Positions 34,691 to 43,995 of a DNA stretch of 64,000 nucleotides are shown piece after piece. Under the pieces are notes generated by a model. It was not told where the DNA came from. It made no database searches and saw only the letters and a list, made by a program, of their open reading frames with translations. A program made the translations under genes and the position numbers. Source of the DNA: CAYJAY01 sp964368445. Lineage in GTDB: Bacteria; Bacillota; Clostridia; Oscillospirales; Ruminococcaceae. The first letter of the stretch is position 1. Each line of letters opens with the position of its first letter. The DNA is taken from NCBI GenBank assembly GCA_964368445.1, contig CAYJAY010000002.1:74111-138110 (forward strand), given 5' to 3'.

Positions 34691-36049
34691 ATGCTTGATA
34701 TTAAAAACATACTCGAAACGGTACAGATGATTCAAGGCGAGCGACTTGATGTGCGTACAATAACCATGGGAATCTCGCTTCTCGACTGTGCCGACAGCGA
34801 CATCGACCGTTCTTGTGAAAAGGTATATGACAAGATAACTTCTAAGGCGAAAAACCTTGTTTCGGTCGGTGAAACTATCGAAAAAACATACGGTATTCCT
34901 ATCGTAAACAAGCGAATTTCAATAACGCCGATAGCGATACTTACCGGTGTATCGGGCGGCGACCCCGTCAAATATGCCAAGACTTTGCAAAAAACGGCAG
35001 ACGTGGTTGGGGTTAACTTTATCGGTGGATATTCCGCGCTTGTGCACAAAGGTTTTTCAGCAGGCGATAAAGAGCTTATAGCTTCAATCCCCGAAGCTCT
35101 TGCTGAAACGGAACTTGTTTGTTCCTCGATAAATATAGGTTCAACCAAAAGCGGAATAAACATGGACGCCATTTATATGATGAGCCGTGTTATAAAAGAA
35201 ACCGCGAAAAAAACGGCGGATAGACAGTCGATAGGTTGCGCAAAACTTGTTGTGTTTTGCAACGCCCCCGAAGACAACCCGTTTATGGCGGGTGCGTTCC
35301 ATGGCGTAGGCGAGCCGGATTGTGTCATCAACGTTGGTGTTTCGGGTCCCGGAGTTGTCGCGGCGGCGCTTGCAAGGGCAGGAAAACAAGCCTCGGTAAA
35401 CGAGATAGCCGACATAATCAAAAAAACAGCGTTCAAAGTCACGAGAATGGGACAACTAGTCGGAGAACAAGCCTCTAAAATGCTTAGCGTTCCATTCGGA
35501 ATTGTTGATCTTTCGCTTGCTCCTACCCCCGCCGAAGGGGACAGTGTTGCCGAGATAATCGAAAGAATGGGTGTTTCCCGTTGTGGAGCTCCCGGAACAA
35601 CCGCCTGTCTTGCACTTTTAAACGACGCGGTTAAAAAAGGCGGCGTCATGGCTTCGGGACGTGTAGGTGGCCTTTCGGGTGCGTTTATTCCGGTATCCGA
35701 AGACAGTGGAATGATGCGTGCTGTTCGCGAAGGTGCGCTTTGTCTTGAAAAACTCGAGGCTATGACGTCGGTATGTTCGGTGGGGCTCGACATGATTATT
35801 GTTCCCGGCAAGACAACAGCGGACACAATAGCCGGATTAATTGCTGACGAAGCTGCAATAGGAATGGTTAACCAAAAAACAACAGCCGTTCGTATAATTC
35901 CCGCCGAAGGTTATGATGTAGGAGACGAGCTAAATTTCGGAGGCCTTTTAGGCGGCGGACCTATCATGCCTATAAACGGTTTTGCCCAAGACGAATTCAT
36001 CTCAAGAAAAGGATATATTCCAGCACCTATCCAAAGTTTAAAAAACTAG
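34691..36049 (+). CDS. PFL-like protein (UPF0210/DUF711)
   Basis: 452 residues with the family hallmarks TMGISLLDCADSDI near the N-terminus, SINIGSTKSGINMDAI and the C-terminal GGLLGGGPIMPIN. The fold resembles pyruvate formate-lyase, but the glycyl-radical motif is absent and the reaction is unknown. It is paired with the ACT-domain gene; GGAG lies 7 nt before the ATG. Confidence 0.94.
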   Translation: MLDIKNILETVQMIQGERLDVRTITMGISLLDCADSDIDRSCEKVYDKITSKAKNLVSVGETIEKTYGIPIVNKRISITPIAILTGVSGGDPVKYAKTLQKTADVVGVNFIGGYSALVHKGFSAGDKELIASIPEALAETELVCSSINIGSTKSGINMDAIYMMSRVIKETAKKTADRQSIGCAKLVVFCNAPEDNPFMAGAFHGVGEPDCVINVGVSGPGVVAAALARAGKQASVNEIADIIKKTAFKVTRMGQLVGEQASKMLSVPFGIVDLSLAPTPAEGDSVAEIIERMGVSRCGAPGTTACLALLNDAVKKGGVMASGRVGGLSGAFIPVSEDSGMMRAVREGALCLEKLEAMTSVCSVGLDMIIVPGKTTADTIAGLIADEAAIGMVNQKTTAVRIIPAEGYDVGDELNFGGLLGGGPIMPINGFAQDEFISRKGYIPAPIQSLKN

Positions 36050-36143
36050 ATTATAATAATCACAAATACCAATTAAACATCCAAATCTTAAGTCAAAACA
36101 AAATAAACTGTATTTTGCGGTTAAAAAAAACGGGGGATATAAC

Positions 36144-36344
36144 ATGAAAAACAGTATGGTATATTTTATTTCGATGGCGATTTTCTTAATAACGGGTGGA
36201 TTTTCACTTTTAGAAACTCTTTCAAGCCAAAGCAATTCTTCTTTTGTTGGCGTTGTAGTTTCGATAGCAATTGCCTATTTGTTTTATTTTGTGTATAAAA
36301 GAAGCAAAATAAGGGAAACTAAAGAAAGAAAACACGACAAATAA
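36144..36344 (+). CDS. Small two-span membrane protein
   Basis: 66 residues with two hydrophobic helices (about 5-24 and 34-51) and a strongly basic C-terminal tail (KRSKIRETKERKHDK). No family recognised. A GGGGG stretch lies about 6 nt before the ATG, and codon use is like the neighbours. It follows the PFL gene by 94 bp. Confidence 0.55.
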   Translation: MKNSMVYFISMAIFLITGGFSLLETLSSQSNSSFVGVVVSIAIAYLFYFVYKRSKIRETKERKHDK

Positions 36345-36406
36345 ATTGAGTTTTTTCTGAAAAAACTGTTTTATTTTATGTTTTTAAAAATTTAATAAAA
36401 TTAGAC

Positions 36407-36435
36407 TTGACATGTAGAAATTTAATTGTTAAAAT
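36407..36435 (+). promoter_or_regulatory. Promoter of the duplicated lipoprotein gene
   Basis: TTGACA (36407-36412), a 17-bp spacer, TAAAAT (36430-36435): a near-consensus promoter suggesting strong expression. Confidence 0.78.
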
Positions 36436-36471
36436 CATGTCAAAGTTATTTCTTAAAAAGGAGAAATTAGA

Positions 36472-37518
36472 ATGAAGAAACTATTCTTATTATTCATTGC
36501 AATTATCTTGGCGTTTGCTTTGGTTGCGTGTTCTTCCGAGCCTGCTCCCGAACAAACGACCGAAACAACCCCTGAACCCACAACTGAACCAGCTCCCGAA
36601 CAAGTCGAAAGCGGTTACATGACCGGACTTGGCACAGTCATCACTTCGTCAGTTTCAGAAGCATCCGACGACATGGGTCCATCAGCACAAGTCGACAACT
36701 ACATGGTTGTTGCAACGTTTGACGAGGGTGGAAAAATCATGTCTGTCAGCATAGATGTCGCACAACAAATGGCGATGTTTGATGTTGATGGAATGGCTGC
36801 AAACGAAGTTAACCTTAGAACAAAGGTTGAACAGGGTGACGACTACAACATGGCTGGCGCCTCCCCTATCGGCAAAGAGTACTATGAGCAAATGGCGGGA
36901 CTCGAGCAATATATGGTCGGCAAAACAGTTGAAGAAGTTATGGCTCTTGAAAAAGATGAGGCCGGATATCCCACAGATCCCGATGTTATTGCAACAACCA
37001 CGATAAACATAATGCCACATCTTGAGGCTTTAGAAAAAGCATATGCCAACGCGAAAGCAACAACAGCTATGCCCGCAACAACAGGACTAGGTTCCGTTAC
37101 GACCGCAACAATCGGCGAATCGGACGGTGAAGTCGGAGCTTCCGCACAGATAGACACCTATATGGTAGCCGTTTCGTTTGACGCCGACGGAAAGATAGTT
37201 TCCGCAACAACCGACACAGCGCAACAAAGAAACTCGTTTAATGTCGACGGAACGATAGCTTCAGAAGCAAAAACCATGACAAAAGTTGAACAAGGCGACG
37301 ACTATGGAATGGCGGCGGCCTCCCCTATCGGCAAAGAATACTATGAACAGATGGCAGGGCTTGAGCAATATATGATAGGAAAAACGGTGGAAGAAGTCAA
37401 GATGATGAGTTTGGATCAAAACGGATATCCAACCGACCCCGATGTCACCGCAACCACTACGATTGGTTTAACAAACTTCCTTGAAGCTTTGGAAAAAGCA
37501 TATTCAAAAGCAAAATAG
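36472..37518 (+). CDS. Lipoprotein with two tandem copies of an unrecognised domain
   Basis: 348 residues. A signal peptide ends in lipobox LVAC (C20), followed by a Thr/Pro/Glu linker (23-45). Two homologous domains (about 51-195 and 204-346, offset 153 residues) share GLG(T/S)V, a conserved KVEQGDDY, ASPIGKEYYEQMAGLEQYM, GKTVEEV and GYPTDPDV. I do not recognise the domain. High similarity, also at DNA level, points to recent duplication. A strong promoter, AAGGAG site and terminator suggest a well expressed single gene, perhaps a surface solute-binding protein. Confidence 0.85.
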   Translation: MKKLFLLFIAIILAFALVACSSEPAPEQTTETTPEPTTEPAPEQVESGYMTGLGTVITSSVSEASDDMGPSAQVDNYMVVATFDEGGKIMSVSIDVAQQMAMFDVDGMAANEVNLRTKVEQGDDYNMAGASPIGKEYYEQMAGLEQYMVGKTVEEVMALEKDEAGYPTDPDVIATTTINIMPHLEALEKAYANAKATTAMPATTGLGSVTTATIGESDGEVGASAQIDTYMVAVSFDADGKIVSATTDTAQQRNSFNVDGTIASEAKTMTKVEQGDDYGMAAASPIGKEYYEQMAGLEQYMIGKTVEEVKMMSLDQNGYPTDPDVTATTTIGLTNFLEALEKAYSKAK

Positions 37519-37531
37519 AAAATTAAAAGTA

Positions 37532-37566
37532 ATCCCCCGCTATTGGCAATGCCGATAGCGGGGGAT
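37532..37566. terminator. Terminator hairpin between lipoprotein and metK genes
   Basis: Arms 37532-37547 and 37551-37566 pair over 16 positions with one G-T pair and a 3-nt loop, followed by a T-rich stretch. It serves the convergent lipoprotein and metK genes. Confidence 0.85.
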
Positions 37567-37592
37567 TTGTGTTGTATTTTCTCGTCTTTATG

Positions 37593-38771
37593 TTAAGCTT
37601 GAACGGCCTTTTTTAGTTGTTCTACCTTATCTGTTTGTTCAAATTTAACCGAAAGTTCCTCTCTTCCTATGTGTCCGTAGGCGGCAAGTTGTTTATAGAT
37701 TGGTTTTAATAAATCAAGTTGTTCGATTATTCCGGACGGAGTAAGGTCGAAAACCTCTTTAACTGCTTTTTCGATAGCGGTTTGTTCTACCGTCTCGGTT
37801 CCGTATGTCTCGACAAATACCGACACGGGAGAAGCAACCCCGATTGCATACGCAAGTTGAACTTCGCAACGCGAAGCAAGCTTTGCCGCTACGATATTTT
37901 TCGCAACATAACGCGCCATGTACGCCGCCGAACGGTCTACTTTTGTCGGATCTTTTCCGCTAAATGCTCCGCCGCCGTGGCTTGCCGCTCCGCCATAGGT
38001 GTCTACAATTATCTTGCGTCCTGTAAGGCCACAATCCCCTTCGGGACCGCCCGTAACAAAACGGCCTGTCGGGTTAATTAAAAACTTTGTGTTGTCGTCT
38101 AACATCTCTTGTGGAAGGGCTGGAATGATTACCTTTTCTTTTATATCTTTTCGTAAAACTTTAATATCAATGTCTGCGGAGTGTTGAGTACTTACAACCA
38201 CTGTGTCTATTCTTTTTGGTTTTCCGTCTTGATATTCTACGGTAACTTGGCTTTTGCCGTCGGGACGAAGATACGAAAGAGTTCCGTTTTTTCTGACCTC
38301 GGTCAACTTTTTAGTCACGGCGTGCGCCGAACTAATTGAGAGGGGCATAAGTTCTTTTGTTTCCTCGCTTGCATAACCGAACATCATTCCTTGGTCGCCA
38401 GCACCCAAAGACTGTTGTTTGTTTTGCTCTTTTGTTTCAAGCGAGCTATCGACACCCATCGCTATGTCGGGAGATTGTTTTACAATGTTGGTTATAATCT
38501 CGACGCTGTCCGCATTAAAGCTTTCATCCTTGTCGGTATAACCTATCTCTCGCACCGTTTCTCGAACGATAGCTTTGATATCCGGCTTCGCGGTTGAGGT
38601 TATCTCTCCCGCTACAACGATCATTCCGCTTTTTGCAAGCGTTTCACAAGCCACCCTCGAGTTGCTATCTTCTGAAAGATAAGCGTCAAGTATTGCATCG
38701 GAAATTTTGTCGCAAACTTTGTCTGGGTGTCCTTCTGTTACCGATTCTGAAGTAAAGTAATAACGTTTCAT
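37593..38771 (-). CDS. metK: S-adenosylmethionine synthetase
   Basis: 392 residues making SAM from methionine and ATP. Conserved parts: TEGHPDKVCDKISDAILDAYL region with the catalytic His (H15), GAGDQGMMFGYA, and the glycine-rich GGAASHGGGAFSGKDPTKVDRS. AGGAG lies 7 nt before the ATG. Expression is controlled by the SAM-I riboswitch and terminator just upstream, giving feedback by its own product. Confidence 0.98.
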   Translation of the reverse strand: MKRYYFTSESVTEGHPDKVCDKISDAILDAYLSEDSNSRVACETLAKSGMIVVAGEITSTAKPDIKAIVRETVREIGYTDKDESFNADSVEIITNIVKQSPDIAMGVDSSLETKEQNKQQSLGAGDQGMMFGYASEETKELMPLSISSAHAVTKKLTEVRKNGTLSYLRPDGKSQVTVEYQDGKPKRIDTVVVSTQHSADIDIKVLRKDIKEKVIIPALPQEMLDDNTKFLINPTGRFVTGGPEGDCGLTGRKIIVDTYGGAASHGGGAFSGKDPTKVDRSAAYMARYVAKNIVAAKLASRCEVQLAYAIGVASPVSVFVETYGTETVEQTAIEKAVKEVFDLTPSGIIEQLDLLKPIYKQLAAYGHIGREELSVKFEQTDKVEQLKKAVQA

Positions 38772-38815
38772 TTTTTTGCTCCTATAACAAATATGATTTT
38801 TTTACATAACAAAAA

Positions 38816-38839
38816 ATCGCCCGACATATGCCAAGCGAT
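38816..38839 (-). terminator. Riboswitch expression-platform terminator
   Basis: On the minus strand an 11-bp stem (with three G-U pairs, 2-nt loop) spanning 38839 to 38816 is followed directly by six T. This is the intrinsic terminator of the SAM riboswitch, 45 bp before metK. Confidence 0.88.
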
Positions 38840-38847
38840 AAAAAAAC

Positions 38848-38970
38848 CTTATCTGCCGGCAACTGCCGAAGGATTTAGCACCTTGTATTTTTTTGTGAAG
38901 CTTGCAAACTTCACAATATACAGGTTGCCGGGTTTCACAGGGCCTTTTCCCTCCACCACTCTTGATAAAG
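38848..38970 (-). ncRNA. SAM-I (S-box) riboswitch
   Basis: The minus strand shows the full S-box core: CTTTATCAAGAG at the 5' side, GGTGGAGGGA, GGCCCTGTGAAACCCGGCAACC, a variable stem-loop, GGTGCTAAATCC and a 3' CAGATAAGG closing P1. SAM binding favours P1 and lets the downstream terminator form, shutting off metK when SAM is plentiful. A promoter lies just upstream. Confidence 0.97.
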
Positions 38971-38993
38971 ATGACTATTTAATTGTTATTGAT

Positions 38994-39021
38994 ATTATAA
39001 CACATTTTAAGATATTGTCAA
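38994..39021 (-). promoter_or_regulatory. Promoter of the SAM riboswitch-metK unit
   Basis: Minus strand TTGACA (39021-39016), a 16-bp spacer, then TATAAT (38999-38994) with an extended TGT. The start would fall about 17 nt before the riboswitch. Confidence 0.85.
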
Positions 39022-39027
39022 CGTCTT

Positions 39028-40287
39028 TTAAACATCAAACGACACAGTATGTGTAACGAGCTTCAACAAAGTTTTTTCAAACGTTAATTTCGCAACAGAA
39101 TTAATCGCAACCACAGGATACCGGCCAATTTCGGTGTCTTCTGCCAAAACTATTACTTCCCCAACTTGAGTTCCTTTTTCAATTGGTGCGTTTACGCTGT
39201 CAACCAAAACCGCCTCGCAACTAATCGTGTCTTTAGTTCCTTTTTTCAAAAGAAGCTCCGACGGAAGTTTTGCTTCAAACTCAACAAATTCCTGTTCCCC
39301 CAAAATAACTTTTATGTGTTCCGGAAGTCCTTGTTCGATAGATAGCTTTGCAATTTCATAATTAGCAAAACCATAGTCCAAAAGATTTGTTGCATCTGCG
39401 TTTCTAAGCGTCGAACTGTCTGCCCCAAGAACAACCGCTATTAGCTCCATGTCATCTTTAATCGCCGACACAGCAACGCATACTCCGGCAAGACTTGTCG
39501 TTCCTGTTTTAACCCCTGTAACCCCATCATACTGTTTAAGCAGTTTGTTGGTGTTTACAAGTTGGGTTTCGCCACCACGCAATTCCTCTGTCCACATCGA
39601 GGTGTATTCCCTTAAATACTCATGTGTCAAAAGCTCGCGAGCCATCTTGGCGGCGTCTCTTGCAGAAGAGATATGTCCCTCCTCGTCAAGTCCGTTTGAG
39701 TTTTTAAACGTCGTGTCGGTCATTCCGAGAAGCTTTGCTTTTTTGTTCATCTCGACAACAAACGCATCCTCTGTTCCCGACACAAACTCGGCAAGCGCAA
39801 CAGCGGCATCGTTAGCCGAACCAATCGCAACCGCTTTCATCAGTTCATCCACCGTGAACTGTTCCCCTTCTTCAAGCCATATTTGTGATCCACCCATCCA
39901 CGAGGCATGTGCGCTCGCGGTTACAACCGATTCTTTTGTTATCTTTCCGCTTTCAAGCGCTTCTGACACAAGTATCATCGTCATAACCTTAGTTATCGAG
40001 GCTATCGGCCTTTGTTGGTCGGAATTGTATTCATACAAAACTTCCCCCGTCGCCCCATCAATTAAAATTGCGGCTTTACTGTTGAGGTTGAAGTCCGGCA
40101 CTTCTTCTTCTGTTCCTACCATCGTTTGGATAACGTTAATAGGATTGTCGAGCGCCCCTGTCACCTCGTAAAAACTATCGTTGTCGATAGTTTTTACTAT
40201 ATCGTATTGAATAGCACTAACTGCCGGAACAAAAACGATGCACACCATCAGCACCACGCTTAAAAATATAGATATTGTTTTTTTCAA
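39028..40287 (-). CDS. D-alanyl-D-alanine carboxypeptidase (DacA/DacF type PBP)
   Basis: 419 residues of the S11 serine peptidase family, trimming the terminal D-Ala from peptidoglycan stem peptides outside the membrane. A signal peptide (about 1-25) precedes the catalytic domain: SITK (97-100), SAN (157-159) and KTG (260-262). A C-terminal PBP5-like beta domain follows (about 325-419). The start is TTG, 5 nt after GGGGGTG. In spore-formers DacF and DacB paralogues adjust cortex crosslinking; which paralogue this is cannot be told. Confidence 0.92.
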   Translation of the reverse strand: MKKTISIFLSVVLMVCIVFVPAVSAIQYDIVKTIDNDSFYEVTGALDNPINVIQTMVGTEEEVPDFNLNSKAAILIDGATGEVLYEYNSDQQRPIASITKVMTMILVSEALESGKITKESVVTASAHASWMGGSQIWLEEGEQFTVDELMKAVAIGSANDAAVALAEFVSGTEDAFVVEMNKKAKLLGMTDTTFKNSNGLDEEGHISSARDAAKMARELLTHEYLREYTSMWTEELRGGETQLVNTNKLLKQYDGVTGVKTGTTSLAGVCVAVSAIKDDMELIAVVLGADSSTLRNADATNLLDYGFANYEIAKLSIEQGLPEHIKVILGEQEFVEFEAKLPSELLLKKGTKDTISCEAVLVDSVNAPIEKGTQVGEVIVLAEDTEIGRYPVVAINSVAKLTFEKTLLKLVTHTVSFDV

Positions 40288-40355
40288 TTAAACACCCCCT
40301 GCTTTTAACAAATTGTATGCGACTTTATATGTTTTAATACTTAAATTTTTATAAC

Positions 40356-40384
40356 TTGTCTTTGAAACGTTTTTTAAGTATAAT
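40356..40384 (+). promoter_or_regulatory. Promoter of mtaB
   Basis: TTGTCT (40356-40361), 17-bp spacer, TATAAT (40379-40384), about 49 bp before the start codon. Confidence 0.65.
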
Positions 40385-40432
40385 TCAATAAGGATATTTA
40401 ATTCACTGTAAATAAAGGGAAACAGATATAAA

Positions 40433-41722
40433 ATGAAGATATATTATCAGACATTCGGTTGTAAGGTTAACAGCTTTGAAACCTCTGCCGTTATAAAACT
40501 CTTAACGGAGCACGGGTTTGATACAACCGAAACCAAGGAAATCGCCGACATAGTTTTTGTCAACTCGTGTACAGTTACCGAAACGGGCGACAACAAGGTT
40601 AAAAAATTCATGCGTGGCGTTAAATCTCAAAACCCCAACACAATTGTTATACTTAGCGGCTGTTTTCCACAAGCCGACCCGGCGTTAGCTAGCGAGATAA
40701 AGGAAGCCGACATAATCTGTGGAAACAAAAATAGAAAAGATCTTCCAAACCTGTTAAACAGATTTTTAAAACAACAAAATCGCATAGTGGAGATACCGAC
40801 CCATTCACAAGGCGACCGCTTTGAAACTATCGACAGCCCAATACACGTTAACCACACGAGAGCGTTTATTAAAATCCAAGACGGTTGCGACAGGTTTTGC
40901 GCTTATTGCATCGTTCCGTATGCAAGAGGGAGCGTTCGTTCACTTTCGCTTGCAGAGATAACGTCTCAAACTCAAAAGCTTTCCAAAGGTGGATATAAAG
41001 AAGTTGTGGTTTCGGGAATTAATCTCTCACGTTATGGAGCCAACACGGGGTTGACCCTCGCGGACGCTATTGAGACGATTTCCAAGGTGGACGGAATTTC
41101 AAGAATTCGCTTAGGTTCGCTTGAACCGGATCTTTTAACCGACAGTATCTTGTCTCGATTAAGCATGATAGAAAAAATTTGTCCGTCGTTTCATCTATCT
41201 TTGCAAAGCGGTTCAGACGAAACGCTTAAACGCATGAAAAGAAGATACAATACAAACGAGTTTGTCGCTGTCAAACAAAAACTTGAACAACTTTTCATCA
41301 ACCCAACATTCACAACCGATATCATAGTTGGGTTTCCGGGTGAAACGGAACAAGAATTTAACGAAAGCTTGAATTTTGTTCTGTCGCAAAAATTTTTAAA
41401 GGTTCATGTGTTTCCTTATTCAAAACGAAAAGGAACCGCTGCGGCGGAGTATGACGGACAGATTTCGGAAGACATTAAAAAGAAACGCGCAAAGATTATG
41501 GGCGAAAGGTGTGAAAATGTTCGAAACGAAATCATTAAAAGTTACGATGGGAAAACGGTTGAAGTTTTAACCGAAAAGAAATCTAGCGACGGCAGTTTTT
41601 CCGGTTACAGTACGCAATATATTCCAATAAAAGTGTGTCGAAGAGGGGTTTGTTCAAACCAAGTGATAGTTGGAACTGTTTCGATTTTTGATGATGATGT
41701 TTTGAAACTTCGTCTTGATTAA
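40433..41722 (+). CDS. mtaB: tRNA t6A37 methylthiotransferase
   Basis: 429 residues of the radical-SAM methylthiotransferase family, which adds a methylthio group to t6A37 of tRNA. N-terminal UPF0004 Cys residues bind the auxiliary cluster (FGCKVNSFET; NSCTVTETGD; SGCFPQADP). The radical-SAM CxxxCxxC is in CDRFCAYCIVPYARG, and a C-terminal TRAM domain follows. FGCKVN with ETS marks MtaB rather than MiaB. Single gene, with its own promoter and terminator. Confidence 0.94.
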   Translation: MKIYYQTFGCKVNSFETSAVIKLLTEHGFDTTETKEIADIVFVNSCTVTETGDNKVKKFMRGVKSQNPNTIVILSGCFPQADPALASEIKEADIICGNKNRKDLPNLLNRFLKQQNRIVEIPTHSQGDRFETIDSPIHVNHTRAFIKIQDGCDRFCAYCIVPYARGSVRSLSLAEITSQTQKLSKGGYKEVVVSGINLSRYGANTGLTLADAIETISKVDGISRIRLGSLEPDLLTDSILSRLSMIEKICPSFHLSLQSGSDETLKRMKRRYNTNEFVAVKQKLEQLFINPTFTTDIIVGFPGETEQEFNESLNFVLSQKFLKVHVFPYSKRKGTAAAEYDGQISEDIKKKRAKIMGERCENVRNEIIKSYDGKTVEVLTEKKSSDGSFSGYSTQYIPIKVCRRGVCSNQVIVGTVSIFDDDVLKLRLD

Positions 41723-41723
41723 C

Positions 41724-41767
41724 AAAAAATCAGAGGGTAAACACAGATGTTTTCCCTCTGATTTTTT
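41724..41767. terminator. Bidirectional terminator of mtaB and the glycan cluster
   Basis: Arms 41724-41737 and 41754-41767 form a perfect 14-bp stem with A and T runs at the outer ends, between two convergent genes. Confidence 0.88.
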
Positions 41768-41781
41768 CTATTAATTTAAAA

Positions 41782-43044
41782 TTATTTTTTTATTTTTATA
41801 TCCTCGAGTTTTACATGGCCGAACGTCGTGTGTAGCCATTTAAGGTCAACATTGTTTTCCTCCATGTTAAAATATATGCTAGTATCTGGTACATCACAAA
41901 ACACGGGCGCCCCGTTTTCGTCTTTCCTCAACAGCCTCGGATGGATATAATATGCCCCCGGGGCAATTCCTTTGGTGTCGATTTCAAGTTCTAGGTTGTT
42001 TTTGACATTAACTTCTTTATATTCTAAACGCTTTGTAAAAGCTGTACCTGTCGAAACCCCATCTATATAGCGCACATCAACGGTAAATCTGAAATCTAAA
42101 TCGGGTTCAAGCGGTTCCCAAACAAGCTTAAGTTTGATCTTTTCTCCGACAAAAAAGTTCATCGACTTTCTTTCAAAAAAGTCCATTATATGAATTTTTC
42201 CACCTTCGGTTTTAATATATCTTCTTATATCGGAAAAATCAAAATAGTTTCCGCCAATATTCCCCGTTACCATATAATGTTTAATACCGGTGTCAACATC
42301 GCCGTCATATATGACTTCGCCCTTTTTAAGAACGATACATCGGTTGCAAAACTGTCTTATAAACTGCATGTTATGACTTACGAAAAGGATAGTCTTTCCG
42401 CCTTGGTTTGCGATTTCGTTCATCTTCGCAATGCATTTTTGTTGAAACTTTGCGTCACCTACCGCCAAAACCTCGTCCATTATTATAAGATTACTATCAA
42501 GATGTGCCGCGACAGAAAACGCAAGTTTGACAAACATTCCGCTCGAATATCTTTTGACAGGTGTGTCGATAAACTTGCCGCATTCCGAAAATTCTATTAT
42601 CTCGTCAAGTTTTCCATCTATCTCGGTTTTAGTCATCCCAAGAATAGTGCCGCTAAGATATATGTTTTCTCGCCCTGTCATCTCGGCGTTGAACCCTGTC
42701 CCAACCTCAAGCATGCTTGCGACTCGTCCGTCATATCCAAACTCGCCGCCTGTCGGGGTGGTTATTCGGCAGATAAGTTTCAAAAGTGTAGATTTTCCGG
42801 CACCGTTTTCGCCGATAATTCCGATTTTGTCTCCGTGGAACGCTTCAAACGACACGTTGTTAAGCGCCAAAAAACGTTTGCCCATGTCGTTTGGGTCTTG
42901 CCCAATAGCCAGAGTAGGGTCTTGTTTTTTTCGAACCCTCGCCCACCACGATTTAAGGTCATCCGCAAGCGTGCCTTTTCCATATTCGCCGATTTTATAT
43001 TCTTTTGTAAGGTTTTTAACCTGTAGAGATATCTGTTTATCCAT
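41782..43044 (-). CDS. wzt: Wzt/TagH-like polysaccharide ABC exporter ATPase with glycan-binding domain
   Basis: 420 residues. The ATPase domain (about 1-255) has Walker A GENGAGKST, signature YSSGMFVKLAFSVA and Walker B LIIMDEVLAVGD. The C-terminal beta-rich domain (about 275-405) resembles the Wzt carbohydrate-binding domain, which in O9a-type systems recognises a finished, capped glycan end and so ties chain end to export. Together with the permease it would move a lipid-linked glycan across the membrane. It is the last gene of the cluster. Confidence 0.93.
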   Translation of the reverse strand: MDKQISLQVKNLTKEYKIGEYGKGTLADDLKSWWARVRKKQDPTLAIGQDPNDMGKRFLALNNVSFEAFHGDKIGIIGENGAGKSTLLKLICRITTPTGGEFGYDGRVASMLEVGTGFNAEMTGRENIYLSGTILGMTKTEIDGKLDEIIEFSECGKFIDTPVKRYSSGMFVKLAFSVAAHLDSNLIIMDEVLAVGDAKFQQKCIAKMNEIANQGGKTILFVSHNMQFIRQFCNRCIVLKKGEVIYDGDVDTGIKHYMVTGNIGGNYFDFSDIRRYIKTEGGKIHIMDFFERKSMNFFVGEKIKLKLVWEPLEPDLDFRFTVDVRYIDGVSTGTAFTKRLEYKEVNVKNNLELEIDTKGIAPGAYYIHPRLLRKDENGAPVFCDVPDTSIYFNMEENNVDLKWLHTTFGHVKLEDIKIKK

Positions 43045-43101
43045 CTATATGAATAATCCTTTCCAACTTGTCTTGCACAAAGTCAAGCTTTAACAAGATG
43101 T

Positions 43102-43950
43102 TTATACAACGTCGATAAAACTTTTCTCGACCTTGTTAAACCTTTGAACCCCAAACATAAATATTATTAACGTCACTATAATCGAGATGCCCCAAAACAG
43201 ATAGTCTATCTCTCCCCCTGAATTAAGCAACGAGTTGCGGAATATCTCGATAGGCATTGACAACGGGTTAAGCTTTATTGCGATCCCTCCAAGTCCGCTG
43301 AAAAGCGACACAGGGTATACCACCGGAGAAACATACATCCAAAGTTGGGTCAAAACCCCAAAAACAAAAACCAAATCGCGATACTTCGCGGTAATCGACG
43401 AGATCAAAAGCCCCATTCCCATAGCAAGCACACCGATTTGCAACAAAACTACCGGTAAGAGCAGTATATATATATTGGGTGAAATCTTTGTTCCCATCAA
43501 AAGAAATCCGACATAAAACGATGCAAAAAGAAAAAGTTGCACCAAAAAATTAATAAAAGTTGTGCACACCCTTGATATAGGAACGGTTAACCTTGGAAAA
43601 TACACCTTTCCAAAAACTCCGGCATTCCCAAGAAGTGTGTTTGCCGATTCGTTTAAGCTCATTAGGAAAAAATTCCATATAATATTTCCCGACATGTAAA
43701 ACAAAAATTGTGGCGTTCCGTCGGTCGAAACGCCTGCCAGTTGGCCAAAAACAAACGTAAATATTAACGTCGTGATAATCGGGTTAATGACTATCCAAGC
43801 AGGACCCAAAATAGTTTGTTTATAAAGCGCTGTAAAGTTTCGTTTGGTTGAAAAAACTATCAAGTCTTTATATTTAAAAAGTTCTTTTATGTTTATCGGG
43901 CTTTTATTTTCCTTTGAAGTTACCGTTGTTTCAAATTTATAATCGAGCAA
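43102..43950 (-). CDS. wzm: Wzm/TagG-like polysaccharide ABC-2 permease
   Basis: 282 residues with six membrane helices. The N-terminal amphipathic KRNFTALYKQTILGPAWIVINP and YFPRLTVPISRV motifs are typical of teichoic acid/O-antigen ABC-2 permeases. The start is TTG with GGG 7 nt upstream. It is encoded before wzt and driven by its own promoter at 43996-44025, as well as by read-through from the glycosyltransferase genes. Confidence 0.92.
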   Translation of the reverse strand: MLDYKFETTVTSKENKSPINIKELFKYKDLIVFSTKRNFTALYKQTILGPAWIVINPIITTLIFTFVFGQLAGVSTDGTPQFLFYMSGNIIWNFFLMSLNESANTLLGNAGVFGKVYFPRLTVPISRVCTTFINFLVQLFLFASFYVGFLLMGTKISPNIYILLLPVVLLQIGVLAMGMGLLISSITAKYRDLVFVFGVLTQLWMYVSPVVYPVSLFSGLGGIAIKLNPLSMPIEIFRNSLLNSGGEIDYLFWGISIIVTLIIFMFGVQRFNKVEKSFIDVV

Positions 43951-43995
43951 ATTTTAACCCTACCTTTCCTGTTGGTTGCTGTGTTGTGCCAAAGT

